Shown: positions 5,784 through 13,055, numbered from the stretch's first letter. The stretch is DNA of 14,892 nt from Nocardiopsaceae bacterium (GCA_031254715.1 JAIRTY010000263.1:1-14892), one strand, 5' to 3'. Translations and numbers: made by a program. The notes: generated from the sequence alone by a model not told the origin.

Positions 5784-6821
5784 CTAGCTCACGGCCAGCC
5801 CGGCGACCTCGCGGACGCCCGCGACAAACTCGTCCACGTCCGAGCTGGTCGTGTCGAACGCTGTCATCCACCTGACCACCGGCCCGGCCTCATCCCACAC
5901 GTAGAAGTGCCAGTCGCGCTGCAGCCTCGGCACCCACCCCGGGTCTACCAACGCGAAGACGGCATTGGACTCGACCGGCTGGCACACCGTGATGCCGGGA
6001 ATCGCCGACACGCCAGCGGCGAGCCGCCGTGCCATCGCGTTCGCCTGCCGGGCGTTGCGGAGCCACAGCTCGTCCTCCAGCAGAGCCAGGAACTGAGCCG
6101 CCAGAAAGCGCATCTTGGATGACAGCTGCATCTGCTGCTTCCGGAGGAAGGGCGCGACGCTGCCGAGAGCATCGTTCATCACGACGACGGCCTCCGCTCC
6201 CACGGCGCCGTTCTTGGTACCTCCGAAGCTCAGCACGTCGGCATGCGCGGCCAGCTCGGCCGGCGGGCACTCCAGCTGGGCGGCAGCGTTGGCCAGCCGG
6301 GCGCCGTCCATGTACACGAGCAGCCCCTGCTCCCGGCAGAACCGTGACAGGGCAGCCAGCTCGGCCAGCGAGTAGCAGGTGCCGAGCTCGGTCGCCTGGG
6401 TGATCGCCACCACCCGCGGCTGCACCCGGTGCTCGTCGCCACGGCCGGACAGCTGGGCGGCGACCAGTTCCGGGGTGAGCTTGCCGTCCGTCGCCGGGGC
6501 CGTGAGCAGCTTGCAACCGACGATCCGTTCCGCCGCGCCGCACTCGTCCACGTTCAGGTGCGCGCTCTCGGTACAGATCACCGACTCGTGTGGTCGCAGC
6601 ATCAGGCTGATGCCGAGCACGTTGGCAGCGGTGCCGGTGAATACGAAGAACACTCCGCCCTGGGCCCCGAACATCTCCCGGAGCCGGGTCGTGGCCTGCT
6701 CGGTCCAGGGATCGTCGCCGTAGGCGACGGCATCGCCGTCGCTGGCGCTTGCCAGCATTCGCAGCACCGCCGCGTGTGCCGCTGCGTGGTTGTCGCTGCC
6801 GAAGGATTTGCGGGAGGTCAC
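5784..6821 (-). CDS. Threonine aldolase family PLP-dependent lyase
   Basis: Fold-type I pyridoxal-phosphate enzyme of the low-specificity threonine aldolase/beta-eliminating lyase family, expected to split L-threonine or L-allo-threonine into glycine and acetaldehyde in the cytoplasm. The 345-residue product shows the family N-terminus FGSDNHAAAHAAVL (7-20), YGDDPWTEQ (34-42), the phosphate-binding region FTGTAANVLG (61-70), the cofactor-stacking segment ESAHLNVDECGA (85-96), DGARLANA (172-179) and the Schiff-base lysine K203 in SFGGTKNG (198-205). R317 in VVRWMTAF is near the expected substrate-carboxylate region. Length is normal. The start is a GTG at 6821 with a weak AGGG upstream. It converges on parB, with the second parS in between. 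The exact substrate (threonine against another beta-hydroxy amino acid) is not fixed by sequence. Confidence 0.88.
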   Translation of the reverse strand: MTSRKSFGSDNHAAAHAAVLRMLASASDGDAVAYGDDPWTEQATTRLREMFGAQGGVFFVFTGTAANVLGISLMLRPHESVICTESAHLNVDECGAAERIVGCKLLTAPATDGKLTPELVAAQLSGRGDEHRVQPRVVAITQATELGTCYSLAELAALSRFCREQGLLVYMDGARLANAAAQLECPPAELAAHADVLSFGGTKNGAVGAEAVVVMNDALGSVAPFLRKQQMQLSSKMRFLAAQFLALLEDELWLRNARQANAMARRLAAGVSAIPGITVCQPVESNAVFALVDPGWVPRLQRDWHFYVWDEAGPVVRWMTAFDTTSSDVDEFVAGVREVAGLAVS

Positions 6822-7164
6822 GGCCCGACCCTAGCGCCGGGGTAGGCGCGGCCCGCCGCGGGGTACGATGTCCGTTGGCCGCGGCGAATCCCGCGGGCCG
6901 GAGCGTGCCGGGTGGCAGACAGGGGAACGGCCCGGCGCCAGGCGACCGCCGACCTGCCACCGTCGTGCGCTTTCTGGACAGTCACTATTGCGACAGAGGT
7001 GCAAGGCCATGGCCCGCGGATCTCCGGCCTGCTGCGCGTCGCCCACGCGGGCACCCCTCGGTGTCCCCGCCGGGAACAGCCCCCCGGCCATTGGCTCCTC
7101 CGCCTTGCGAGCCGCCCGTCTGGCCGCCACCCGCGCCGGCCAAGATTCACGGGACACGACTTAA
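6822..7164. other. 343-bp divergent intergenic region, aldolase / GNAT
   Basis: This is the shared upstream region of the aldolase (-) and GNAT (+) genes. Frames are open here, but their products are Arg/Pro-rich and unlike any family I recognise. One possible -10 for rightward transcription, TACGAT, lies at 6864-6869 without a convincing -35; it would leave a leader of nearly 300 nt. Just before the GNAT start the sequence is relatively A/T-rich (CACGACTTAA) and has no Shine-Dalgarno site. Confidence 0.5.
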
Positions 7165-7782
7165 GTGCCGCGCCGTCTTGCCAGTGTCACCCTGGACAAT
7201 CTTGACGATCTGCCGTACCGGTGCCGGCGGTGCGCGTTCTGGGAACTGGACCCGGTGGGTTTCGCACGGGCGCAGGAAACCGGCGACCCGGCCCTGGAAA
7301 AGGAGGCCTGGGTCTCGTCCGTCCTATTGGAATGGGGAAGCTGCGGCAAGATCGCCTACGTGGACGGCGCGCCCGCAGGGTTCATGCTGTACGCCCCGCC
7401 CCGCTTCGTGCCGCGGTCGATCGCCTTTCCGACCAGCCCGGTCAGCGGCGACGCGGTGCTGCTGATGACGGCGCACGTCCTGAACGAGTTCGCGGACGGC
7501 GGTCTCGGCCGGATGCTGGTACAGGGAGTGGCCAAGGACCTCACCCGGCGGGGGGTCAAGGCGATCGAGGCTTTCGGTGACCTGCGGTGGGACGGGCCCG
7601 CCTGTGTGATCCCGGCCGAATACCTGCTGGCGGTGGGCTTCAAGACGGTTCGCCCGCACCACCGCTTCCCGCGGCTGCGGCTGGACCTGAAGGCGGCCGT
7701 GTCCTGGCGGGAGGACGTTGAGGTGGCGCTGGAGCGCCTGCTCGGGTCCATGACACCGGAACGGGCCCTCCGCCTCGCATAG
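7165..7782 (+). CDS. GNAT-family N-acetyltransferase next to the trx genes
   Basis: Acetyl-CoA-dependent acetyltransferase of the GNAT superfamily, substrate unknown. The 205-residue product resembles the conserved actinobacterial protein encoded between parB and trxA. It begins MPRRLASVTLDNLDDLPYRC and has a C-x-x-C-x-F-W motif (C20, C23, W26), then WGSCGKIAYVDGAPAGFMLYAPP (strands 57-79, split here by C60). The acetyl-CoA loop region is DGGLGRMLVQGVAKDL (111-126), and the C-terminal half includes LLAVGFKTVRPHHRFPR. The GTG start at 7165 lacks a ribosome-binding site, so translation may be leaderless; the frame is open a little upstream, but conservation begins here. It converges on trxA with a hairpin between. 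The N-terminal CxxC and the location beside thioredoxin suggest, but do not show, redox sensitivity or metal binding. Confidence 0.85.
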   Translation: MPRRLASVTLDNLDDLPYRCRRCAFWELDPVGFARAQETGDPALEKEAWVSSVLLEWGSCGKIAYVDGAPAGFMLYAPPRFVPRSIAFPTSPVSGDAVLLMTAHVLNEFADGGLGRMLVQGVAKDLTRRGVKAIEAFGDLRWDGPACVIPAEYLLAVGFKTVRPHHRFPRLRLDLKAAVSWREDVEVALERLLGSMTPERALRLA

Positions 7783-7799
7783 CTCGGGGCCCGTCGGCG

Positions 7800-7821
7800 G
7801 CCCCCGCCCTGGAACGGGGGC
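7800..7821. terminator. Hairpin between converging GNAT and trxA genes
   Basis: GCCCCCG (7800-7806) and CGGGGGC (7815-7821) form a 7-bp all-GC stem with an 8-nt loop, placed 18 bp after the GNAT stop and 25 bp after the trxA stop. There is no U-tract, as is common in high-GC actinobacteria, so this is a candidate bidirectional terminator. Confidence 0.55.
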
Positions 7822-7846
7822 TGAAATGCTCGGAGTTTCCGGGAAC

Positions 7847-8173
7847 TCAGCCCAGGAACTCGGCCAGCTCGCGCTCGAGGGCGGACTTGGAACGAGCCCC
7901 CACCAGTTCCTTGACGACCTCGCCACCGGAGAACACGCCAAGCGTGGGGATGTTGAGGATCCCGTACTTCTGGGCCGTCAGCGGGTTGTCGTCCACGTTC
8001 AGCTTGACGATGTCCAGCTTGCCGGCGTGCTCGGTTGCGATCGCCTCCAGCACGGGGGCGACCTGACGACAGGGGCCGCACCATTCCGCCCAGTAATCTA
8101 CGAGGACCGGCTTGTCGCTCTTCAGGACTACTGATTCGAACGTGTCATCGGTGACAGCCTTGGTTGTGCCCAC
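7847..8173 (-). CDS. trxA: Thioredoxin TrxA
   Basis: Cytoplasmic dithiol oxidoreductase that reduces protein disulfides and is recycled by thioredoxin reductase. The 108-residue product has the thioredoxin length and features: WAEWCGPC with C32 and C35 as the redox pair, the strand KLNVDDNP (57-64) and the cis-proline P76 in NIPTLG. The frame is open to an ATG at 8188, but that ATG has no ribosome site. The sequence GGAGGA right after it is instead well placed for the GTG at 8173, which gives the family N-terminus MGTTKAVTDDTF. It follows trxB by 37 bp on the same strand, so both are probably one transcript. Confidence 0.95.
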   Translation of the reverse strand: MGTTKAVTDDTFESVVLKSDKPVLVDYWAEWCGPCRQVAPVLEAIATEHAGKLDIVKLNVDDNPLTAQKYGILNIPTLGVFSGGEVVKELVGARSKSALERELAEFLG

Positions 8174-8210
8174 TGGGTGTTCCTCCATATCTCGTCTGCC
8201 GTGGTGCGGG

Positions 8211-9143
8211 TCAGGACTCTAGGGCCGCCAGATAGCGCTCCGCGTCCAGGGCGGCGGCGCAGCCGGTGCCCGCGGCGGTGACGGCCTGCCGGTACGTGCG
8301 GTCCACCACGTCGCCGCAGGCAAAGACGCCGGGAATCGCGGTGCGGGTGGAGGGCTGCTCCACCAGCAGGTAGCCGTCCGGGTCGGTGGCCAGCTGGCCG
8401 GTGAACAGCTCGCTCCGGGGCTCGTGCCCGATGGCTACGAACAGTCCGCCCACCTCGAGGATGCTCTCCTCGCCGGTCCGGGTGTTACGGATACGCAGAC
8501 CGCTGGTCTGGGTCTCGCCGAGGACCTCGGTCACCTCGCTGTCCCACAGGAAGCGGATCTTCGGGTTGGCCAGCGCCCGGTCCTGCATGATCTTGGAAGC
8601 GCGCAGCGTGTCACGGCGGTGAACCACGGTGACCGAGCTGGCGAACCGGGTCAGGAACAGCGCCTCTTCCATGGCGGAGTCGCCGCCGCCGATGACCGCG
8701 ATGTCCTTCTCGCGGAAGAAGAAACCGTCACAGGTCGCACACCAGGACACACCGTGGCCCGACAGCCGCTTCTCGCCCGGCACTCCCAGCTCGCGGTAGC
8801 TCGACCCGCTGGCGATGATCACTGTCCGGGCGCGGTAGGTGTCCGGCCCCACCGTCACCAGCTTGGGGTCGGCCGCCAGGTCCACCGCGGTCACGTCGTC
8901 GGCGATCAGCTGCGCGCCGAACCGTTCCGCCTGCTTGCGCATGGCGTCCATGAGGTCCGGGCCGAGCATGCCGTCCGGGAAGCCGGGGAAGTTCTCCACG
9001 TCCGTCGTGTTCATGAGGGCGCCGCCCGCTGTGACCGACCCCTCGAACACCAGCGGCTGTAGCTGCGCCCGGGCCGCGTACAGCGCGGCCGTGTACCCGG
9101 CTGGCCCCGACCCGATGATGATCACGTTGTGGATCTCGGTCAC
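8211..9143 (-). CDS. trxB: Thioredoxin reductase TrxB (NADPH, FAD)
   Basis: Low-molecular-weight flavoprotein that passes electrons from NADPH through FAD and an internal disulfide to thioredoxin. The 310-residue product shows the FAD-binding GSGPAG (11-16), ENFPGFPDG (50-58), the redox motif CATC (135-138) with the following D139, the NADPH-binding GGGDSAMEE (152-160) and HRRD (175-178), IGHEP (238-242) and the C-terminal FAD motif FACGDV (274-279). The frame continues 12 codons upstream to 9179. I prefer the GTG at 9143, which gives MTEIHNVIIIGSGPAG and has AGAGAGG upstream. The longer start would also overlap the SigR-type promoter at 9178-9204. trxA follows in the same direction. Confidence 0.96.
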   Translation of the reverse strand: MTEIHNVIIIGSGPAGYTAALYAARAQLQPLVFEGSVTAGGALMNTTDVENFPGFPDGMLGPDLMDAMRKQAERFGAQLIADDVTAVDLAADPKLVTVGPDTYRARTVIIASGSSYRELGVPGEKRLSGHGVSWCATCDGFFFREKDIAVIGGGDSAMEEALFLTRFASSVTVVHRRDTLRASKIMQDRALANPKIRFLWDSEVTEVLGETQTSGLRIRNTRTGEESILEVGGLFVAIGHEPRSELFTGQLATDPDGYLLVEQPSTRTAIPGVFACGDVVDRTYRQAVTAAGTGCAAALDAERYLAALES

Positions 9144-9177
9144 CTGAACTCGCCTCTCTTGCAGTGCCAACGGCGTC

Positions 9178-9204
9178 AACCGATCCTAGGGCGCCGAGAT
9201 TCCC
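9178..9204 (-). promoter_or_regulatory. SigR-type (thiol-stress) promoter of trxBA
   Basis: On the minus strand GGGAAT (9204-9199), then exactly 18 bp, then GTT (9180-9178). This is the published consensus for promoters of the Streptomyces disulfide-stress sigma factor SigR (GGAAT-N18-GTT), of which trxBA is a classic target. Transcription would start near 9170, about 27 nt before the trxB GTG. The match, spacing and target gene agree; the presence of a SigR homologue elsewhere is assumed. Confidence 0.8.
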
Positions 9205-9286
9205 GGCCGTGGCAGCCCTGGCCCAACAGCACGGTGATCCGCCCGGAATGGGGGTATCCGGGCCCAGGCATGACGGTCGGGGACCT

Positions 9287-9320
9287 GGAATGCCCGCCGC
9301 GCCGGGAATGCCCCGCCGCG
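9287..9320 (+). repeat. Short tandem-like repeat upstream of trxB
   Basis: GGAATGCCCGCCGCG at 9287-9301 is followed by GGAATGCCCCGCCGCG at 9305-9320. Related GGAATG and GGAAATG words occur near 9244 and 9342. It lies in the 226-bp stretch between the anti-sigma stop and the trxB promoter, where no gene is seen. It could be part of the terminator or leader structure; role unknown. Confidence 0.5.
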
Positions 9321-9369
9321 AAGCCTCGCCGGACGACCCCGCCGGAAATGCGCGGCCCGCCCGGTGAGG

Positions 9370-10431
9370 TCACCCGGTGCCGGGAACCGTCGTCCGTGCC
9401 AGCACGTCCGGGTGGGCGGGCGTGCAGCCATCGCCCACCACCACCGCCCGGTCCGGGCCGCTGCTTGGCGCCGCGGTCACGATCACGTAGGCGCGCTTCC
9501 CCTGGTACTTGGCGACCACGATCAGCCGCACCGCCTGCCCGGGGGTGACGGCCATCACGCACCGCCGGAGGGTGGCCATGCTGCCCAGCGGGCGCCCGCC
9601 AGCGGTCGGGCCGATGGTGCTACCAGGGGATCCCTGATACTTCTTCACCGCCGCACGGACCTGGCTTGCCAGGCCGTCATGGGTGAAGTTCTCCTGACTG
9701 GACACGGCCGGGAGCGCAGCGGAAGGCGTGGCCCGCGGGGCCGAATGGAAGCCGCCGTTCTCGAGACCGCCGGGACGGGGGCTGGACGGGCGGGACGCGG
9801 CCGCCCGCGCCGACGTGCCGGACGCCGTTGCCTGGCCCGGCCCGCCCGGCGAGAGCAGTTGCGCCACGCCGTATCCGCCTCCGCCGAGGACGACCAGGAC
9901 GGCGGCTGCCGCCAGGGCGCGCATCGCAGCCCGGGAGCGTCCCAGTGAGACCCGGCTCCGGCGCCGTCCATGCCGCCCAGGGCTGGCGCCGGGCCGCCCC
10001 GGCGGAGCACCGGTGGCGTTACGGCCCGGCGGCCGGCCGGCCCCAGCCGCTGCCGCTTGCGCGCCGTCCCTGCCCGCCCGGGCCCCTTCCTGGCCGGCCC
10101 CGGCCGGTGCAGCGGCCGCCTGGGTGCTGCCTCCGTTGCCGGCCACCCCGGCGGCCGCGGCCGCGCTCCGGGCTGTCGCTTCGACGGCGATGGCGGCCTG
10201 GATCCGGGCCGCCACCTCCGGCGGGACCGGCGGCACGGGCGCGTTCGCGAGCAGGGCGGTGACGTCGCCCAGCCGGTCGCTGGCCGAAGCGCAGCCGGGG
10301 CAGCCGGCCAGGTGCGAGCGGATCCTGGCGGTGTCGGGGCCGGAGAGGATGCCCTCGCGGAATTCCGCCAGGGTGGCAGGATCGGGGTGCTGGCCAGCCT
10401 GCCAGGACTCCGGGCCGGAATGCTCCGTCAT
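9370..10431 (-). CDS. Membrane zinc-finger anti-sigma factor for the SigM-type sigma
   Basis: Predicted transmembrane anti-sigma factor that sequesters the ECF sigma factor encoded just upstream. The 353-residue product has an N-terminal ZAS domain with the zinc motif H-x3-C-x2-C (H40, C44, C47 in SHLAGCPGC) after a helix starting PATLAEFREG. Next come an Ala/Gly-rich cytoplasmic linker (85-155), a basic patch GRHGRRRSR (152-160), one transmembrane helix about 168-193 and a Ser/Pro linker. The folded extracellular domain (about 245-345) carries two cysteines, C291 and C336, which may form a disulfide. The ATG overlaps the sigma-factor stop in an ATGA, implying translational coupling, with GAGAGGGGG upstream. 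The role is inferred from the ZAS motif, topology and position; in Streptomyces the partner of SigM at this locus is called RsmA (unrelated to the rRNA enzyme). Internal low complexity makes this longer than many relatives. Confidence 0.85.
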   Translation of the reverse strand: MTEHSGPESWQAGQHPDPATLAEFREGILSGPDTARIRSHLAGCPGCASASDRLGDVTALLANAPVPPVPPEVAARIQAAIAVEATARSAAAAAGVAGNGGSTQAAAAPAGAGQEGARAGRDGAQAAAAGAGRPPGRNATGAPPGRPGASPGRHGRRRSRVSLGRSRAAMRALAAAAVLVVLGGGGYGVAQLLSPGGPGQATASGTSARAAASRPSSPRPGGLENGGFHSAPRATPSAALPAVSSQENFTHDGLASQVRAAVKKYQGSPGSTIGPTAGGRPLGSMATLRRCVMAVTPGQAVRLIVVAKYQGKRAYVIVTAAPSSGPDRAVVVGDGCTPAHPDVLARTTVPGTG

Positions 10432-11333
10432 GGCCGGCTGTCACCCCCTCTCTCCGCAGGTGAGACGTATCCGGGCGGCGCCTGGTTCCGCTCTGCCGCG
10501 CCTGCTTGGGAATCTGCCGGCGCGACCGTGGCCGCCAGGTGATCCGCCGCCCCGCCGGTGGTCGCTGGCGCGCCGGCCGCCGGTGTTCCGGCCGCCTCCG
10601 GCCCGCCAGCCGCGGCGCCGGTGGTCGCTGGCCCGTCGGCCGCGCCCGCCTGGCTGCCCGCGCCCGCCTGGCCGGATGACTCCGCCTGGCCTCGCAGGTG
10701 CGCGAGCCTCGGCGCGAGCCGGGCCCGGCCACGGGCGCAGCGGCTCTTTACCGTGCCGACCGAGACGGCGAGCACCTCGGCCGCGTCGGCGACCGGGTAT
10801 CCCAGCATGTCCACCAGCACCAGGGCGGCCCGCTGCTCGGGTGGAAGCGCCCGGAGCGCGGCCGTCACGTCCAGCGCCAGGTCGGCGTCGCTGCTGGGGA
10901 CGGCCGGCCGCGGATCCCGGGCCATGACGTCGAGCGCCTCGTCCGCCAGCCCCCCGGACACCGGCCGGGCCGCCTTCCGGCGCAGCCGGTCCAGGCACGC
11001 GTTGACGACGATCCGGTGCAGCCAGGTGGTCACGGCCGAATCCCCGCGGAACGTACCGGCACGGCGGAACGCCGAGATCATCGCGTCCTGCAGCGCGTCG
11101 GCGGCTTCCTCCGGATCGCCGAGCGTGCGCACCGCCACCGCCCACAGCCGGTCCCGGTGCCGCAGGAACAAAGCGCCGAATGCCTCGGCATCGCCAGCCG
11201 CGTGGCTGCGGAGCAGGTCAGCGTCGGTAGGCTCGGCGCCTGCCGCACCCTGTCCGCTCACGGCGCTCCCGTCACCCGATCGTTCCGCCAGGCCCGTCGC
11301 GCCGGGCGGGGCATCAGGGCGTACCCGCGGCAC
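10428..11333 (-). CDS. sigM: ECF RNA polymerase sigma factor, SigM type, with C-terminal extension
   Basis: Alternative sigma factor of the extracytoplasmic-function group. Region 2 spans about 50-118, including FRHRDRLW-like FLRHRDRLWAVAVRTLGDPE, the core-binding ALQDAMISAFR and the -10-reading TFRGDSAVTTWLHRIVVNAC. Region 4 spans about 155-212, with LPPEQRAALVLVDMLGYPVA and the helix-turn-helix ...VSVGTVKSRCARGRARL. The gene order murJ - pseudokinase - sigma - anti-sigma and the sequence match actinobacterial SigM. An unusual Ala/Gly/Thr-rich tail of about 88 residues follows region 4 (214-301). The tail stays in frame to an ATGA overlap with the anti-sigma gene. The start is uncertain: the GTG at 11333 lies 3 bp after the pseudokinase stop, whereas the GTG at 11261 has GGGAG just upstream and gives a more typical N-terminus. 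Confidence 0.88.
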   Translation of the reverse strand: MPRVRPDAPPGATGLAERSGDGSAVSGQGAAGAEPTDADLLRSHAAGDAEAFGALFLRHRDRLWAVAVRTLGDPEEAADALQDAMISAFRRAGTFRGDSAVTTWLHRIVVNACLDRLRRKAARPVSGGLADEALDVMARDPRPAVPSSDADLALDVTAALRALPPEQRAALVLVDMLGYPVADAAEVLAVSVGTVKSRCARGRARLAPRLAHLRGQAESSGQAGAGSQAGAADGPATTGAAAGGPEAAGTPAAGAPATTGGAADHLAATVAPADSQAGAAERNQAPPGYVSPAERGGDSRP

Positions 11334-11336
11334 ACC

Positions 11337-13055
11337 CTACTTGGAGCCGTGCACCACGATATTGAAGATGTCGCCCTGATACTGGCTGTGGGAGCTGGCC
11401 GATCGTGGCGGCAGCTTGGTGAACCAGATCAGCATGTACTGGCCGGTGGCGCTGCTGCTGACCTGGAAGGTGTGGGTCCCGGTGACGTCGTCGGCGCTGG
11501 CGACCGTGGTGAACGACTGCAGGGTGCCGGGCGCGCGGGTCCCGCTGTTCCCCAGCTCGATCCGCACGTTGGTGCCGGGGACGTTCCCGAACGTCACCTG
11601 CACCGAGGACAGCCGCACGGCCGAGCCCATGTCCAGGATCAGGCCGGTGCCGGACTTGGTTCCGCCGAACTCGGGGCTGCCCAGGTAGTACTGGGTCTGC
11701 CAAGCCGTCTTCAGGTTGCCGTCGATCGCCTTGGCGGCCATATTGTCGTTCTCGTTGCCCGGATCATCAGACGGGCTGCTGAGGGCGTCGAACCCGTGCG
11801 CGCTGACCGGCGTGAGCGTGCCGGCGGCCGCGTTCGACGGCGACCCTGAATGGCTGCTGCCGCCGCTGGCGCCGGCCCCGGGGCTGCCGCCGTGCCCGCC
11901 GAGCGAGCGCACCGCGAGGGCGACCACCGCGATCACGACCAGGCCCACCACGCCGAGCGCCGCCCAGGTGGTCTTGGGACGGCCGGGCCCCGGTCGGCGG
12001 GGCATCCCGGGTCCCCAGCCGGGCGGACCGGGCTGGCGGGGGCCGTCCCAGTAACCAGCCGGGCTGCCGCCGCCGTCCGGTCGCCAGGCCTGCGGGTACC
12101 CGCCGCTGCCGTACCCGCTGTCGAACCCCGCGGTTCCGTAGCCCGCGTCGTACCCGCCCATGCCGTAGGCACCGGTCCCATATCCGCCGGTGCCGTAACC
12201 GCCGGAGCCGTGCCCGGCCGCGGTGGGGAACCCGCCGGTGCCGTCGTAGCCGGTGGTGGGCATCGGAGGCGGCGCCGGCGGCGGCGCCATCGGCGGGGGC
12301 GCCACCTCCGCCAGCGCTTCCGCCAGCAGACCGGGCGCGGACAGCGGCGGGCCGCCGCGCCGAGGGTCGCCGAACATCGCCTCGCAGGTGATCTCGTCAA
12401 GGGCAGCGGGCACCCCTGCACACACCTGCCGGGGGCTGAGCGGCCGCCCGTCGGCTTCCGGGGCCGCCGCCAGGCTCGGCCAGTCAGGGCCGGGCCAGTG
12501 CGCCGTCAGCGCCGCGTACAGCAGCTGGCCGAGCCCGCGGGTGTCCGCTTCCACCGGGTCGTCGGCCGTGGCGCCCGTCAGCGCCGCGTCGATCGCGATG
12601 CCGGTGATCTTCACCCCGCCGGACTGGCTCCAGCGGAGCGATCCGGGGGTCAGGCAGAGGTGGGCCAGGCCGGCCGCGTGTGCCGAGGAGATCGCCGCCG
12701 CGCCCTCGATGAGGATCTCGGCCCCGCGGCCCGGCTCGAGCGGCCCCTCGGCCAGCAGGTCATCCAGCGAGTCGCCGCTGACCCACTCCATCACGACATA
12801 GGCCTGGTCCCAGGTCTCCTCAACGTCGAACACCTGTGCCAGCCGCGCGTCGGTCAGCCTGCTGGCGGCCCGCGCCGCCGTCACGACCTCCTGGATGCGG
12901 GGGAACCCCGGCGCGAAGGTGAGCACGGCAACCGGCCTGGCCAGCGTCTCATCGATCGCCTTCCACGCTGTCCAGCCGCCGCTATCGCGGATCCGGTCCT
13001 CCAGCCGATAACGACCGCCCAGCCGGGTACCCGGTTCAGAGATGAACGTGCTCAT
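11337..13055 (-). CDS. Membrane pseudokinase with C-terminal discoidin/CBM-like domain (MurJ partner)
   Basis: The 572-residue protein has a cytoplasmic Ser/Thr-kinase fold (about 12-250) that lacks catalytic residues. The strand-3 lysine motif reads VAVLTF, the HRDLKP loop reads HLCLTPGSL (132-140), and DFG is replaced by ITGIAID (150-156). It is therefore a pseudokinase. Then come a Pro-rich and Gly/Tyr-repeat linker (252-360), one transmembrane helix (363-383), a Ser/Gly linker and an extracellular beta-rich domain (about 418-570). That domain has AIDGNLKTAWQTQ and LILDMGSAVRLSSVQVTFG, typical of discoidin (F5/8 type C) or CBM-like folds. Mycobacterial MviN carries a comparable pseudokinase and outer domain fused to the flippase; here it is a separate gene just downstream of murJ. 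It probably regulates peptidoglycan precursor transport, by inference. No clear ribosome site precedes the ATG. sigM starts 3 bp after its stop. Confidence 0.87.
   Translation of the reverse strand: MSTFISEPGTRLGGRYRLEDRIRDSGGWTAWKAIDETLARPVAVLTFAPGFPRIQEVVTAARAASRLTDARLAQVFDVEETWDQAYVVMEWVSGDSLDDLLAEGPLEPGRGAEILIEGAAAISSAHAAGLAHLCLTPGSLRWSQSGGVKITGIAIDAALTGATADDPVEADTRGLGQLLYAALTAHWPGPDWPSLAAAPEADGRPLSPRQVCAGVPAALDEITCEAMFGDPRRGGPPLSAPGLLAEALAEVAPPPMAPPPAPPPMPTTGYDGTGGFPTAAGHGSGGYGTGGYGTGAYGMGGYDAGYGTAGFDSGYGSGGYPQAWRPDGGGSPAGYWDGPRQPGPPGWGPGMPRRPGPGRPKTTWAALGVVGLVVIAVVALAVRSLGGHGGSPGAGASGGSSHSGSPSNAAAGTLTPVSAHGFDALSSPSDDPGNENDNMAAKAIDGNLKTAWQTQYYLGSPEFGGTKSGTGLILDMGSAVRLSSVQVTFGNVPGTNVRIELGNSGTRAPGTLQSFTTVASADDVTGTHTFQVSSSATGQYMLIWFTKLPPRSASSHSQYQGDIFNIVVHGSK
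12096..12206 (-). repeat. Gly/Tyr tandem-repeat segment in the pseudokinase linker
   Basis: Residues 284-320 of the pseudokinase are made of near-repeats of G-G-Y-G-T-G, A-Y-G-M-G and G-Y-G-S-G, encoded by related 12- to 18-bp DNA units. This forms a disordered juxtamembrane linker. Length variation between strains is likely. Confidence 0.75.

Noticed and set aside
8174..8188. ATG at 8188 as the trxA start
   Set aside because: GGAGGA immediately after this ATG is correctly spaced for the GTG at 8173, which restores the standard 108-residue thioredoxin.
9728..10927. Rightward open frame antisense to the anti-sigma and sigma genes
   Set aside because: Pro/Arg-rich composition without motifs. 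The minus strand carries the ZAS motif and ECF sigma regions with an ATGA junction.
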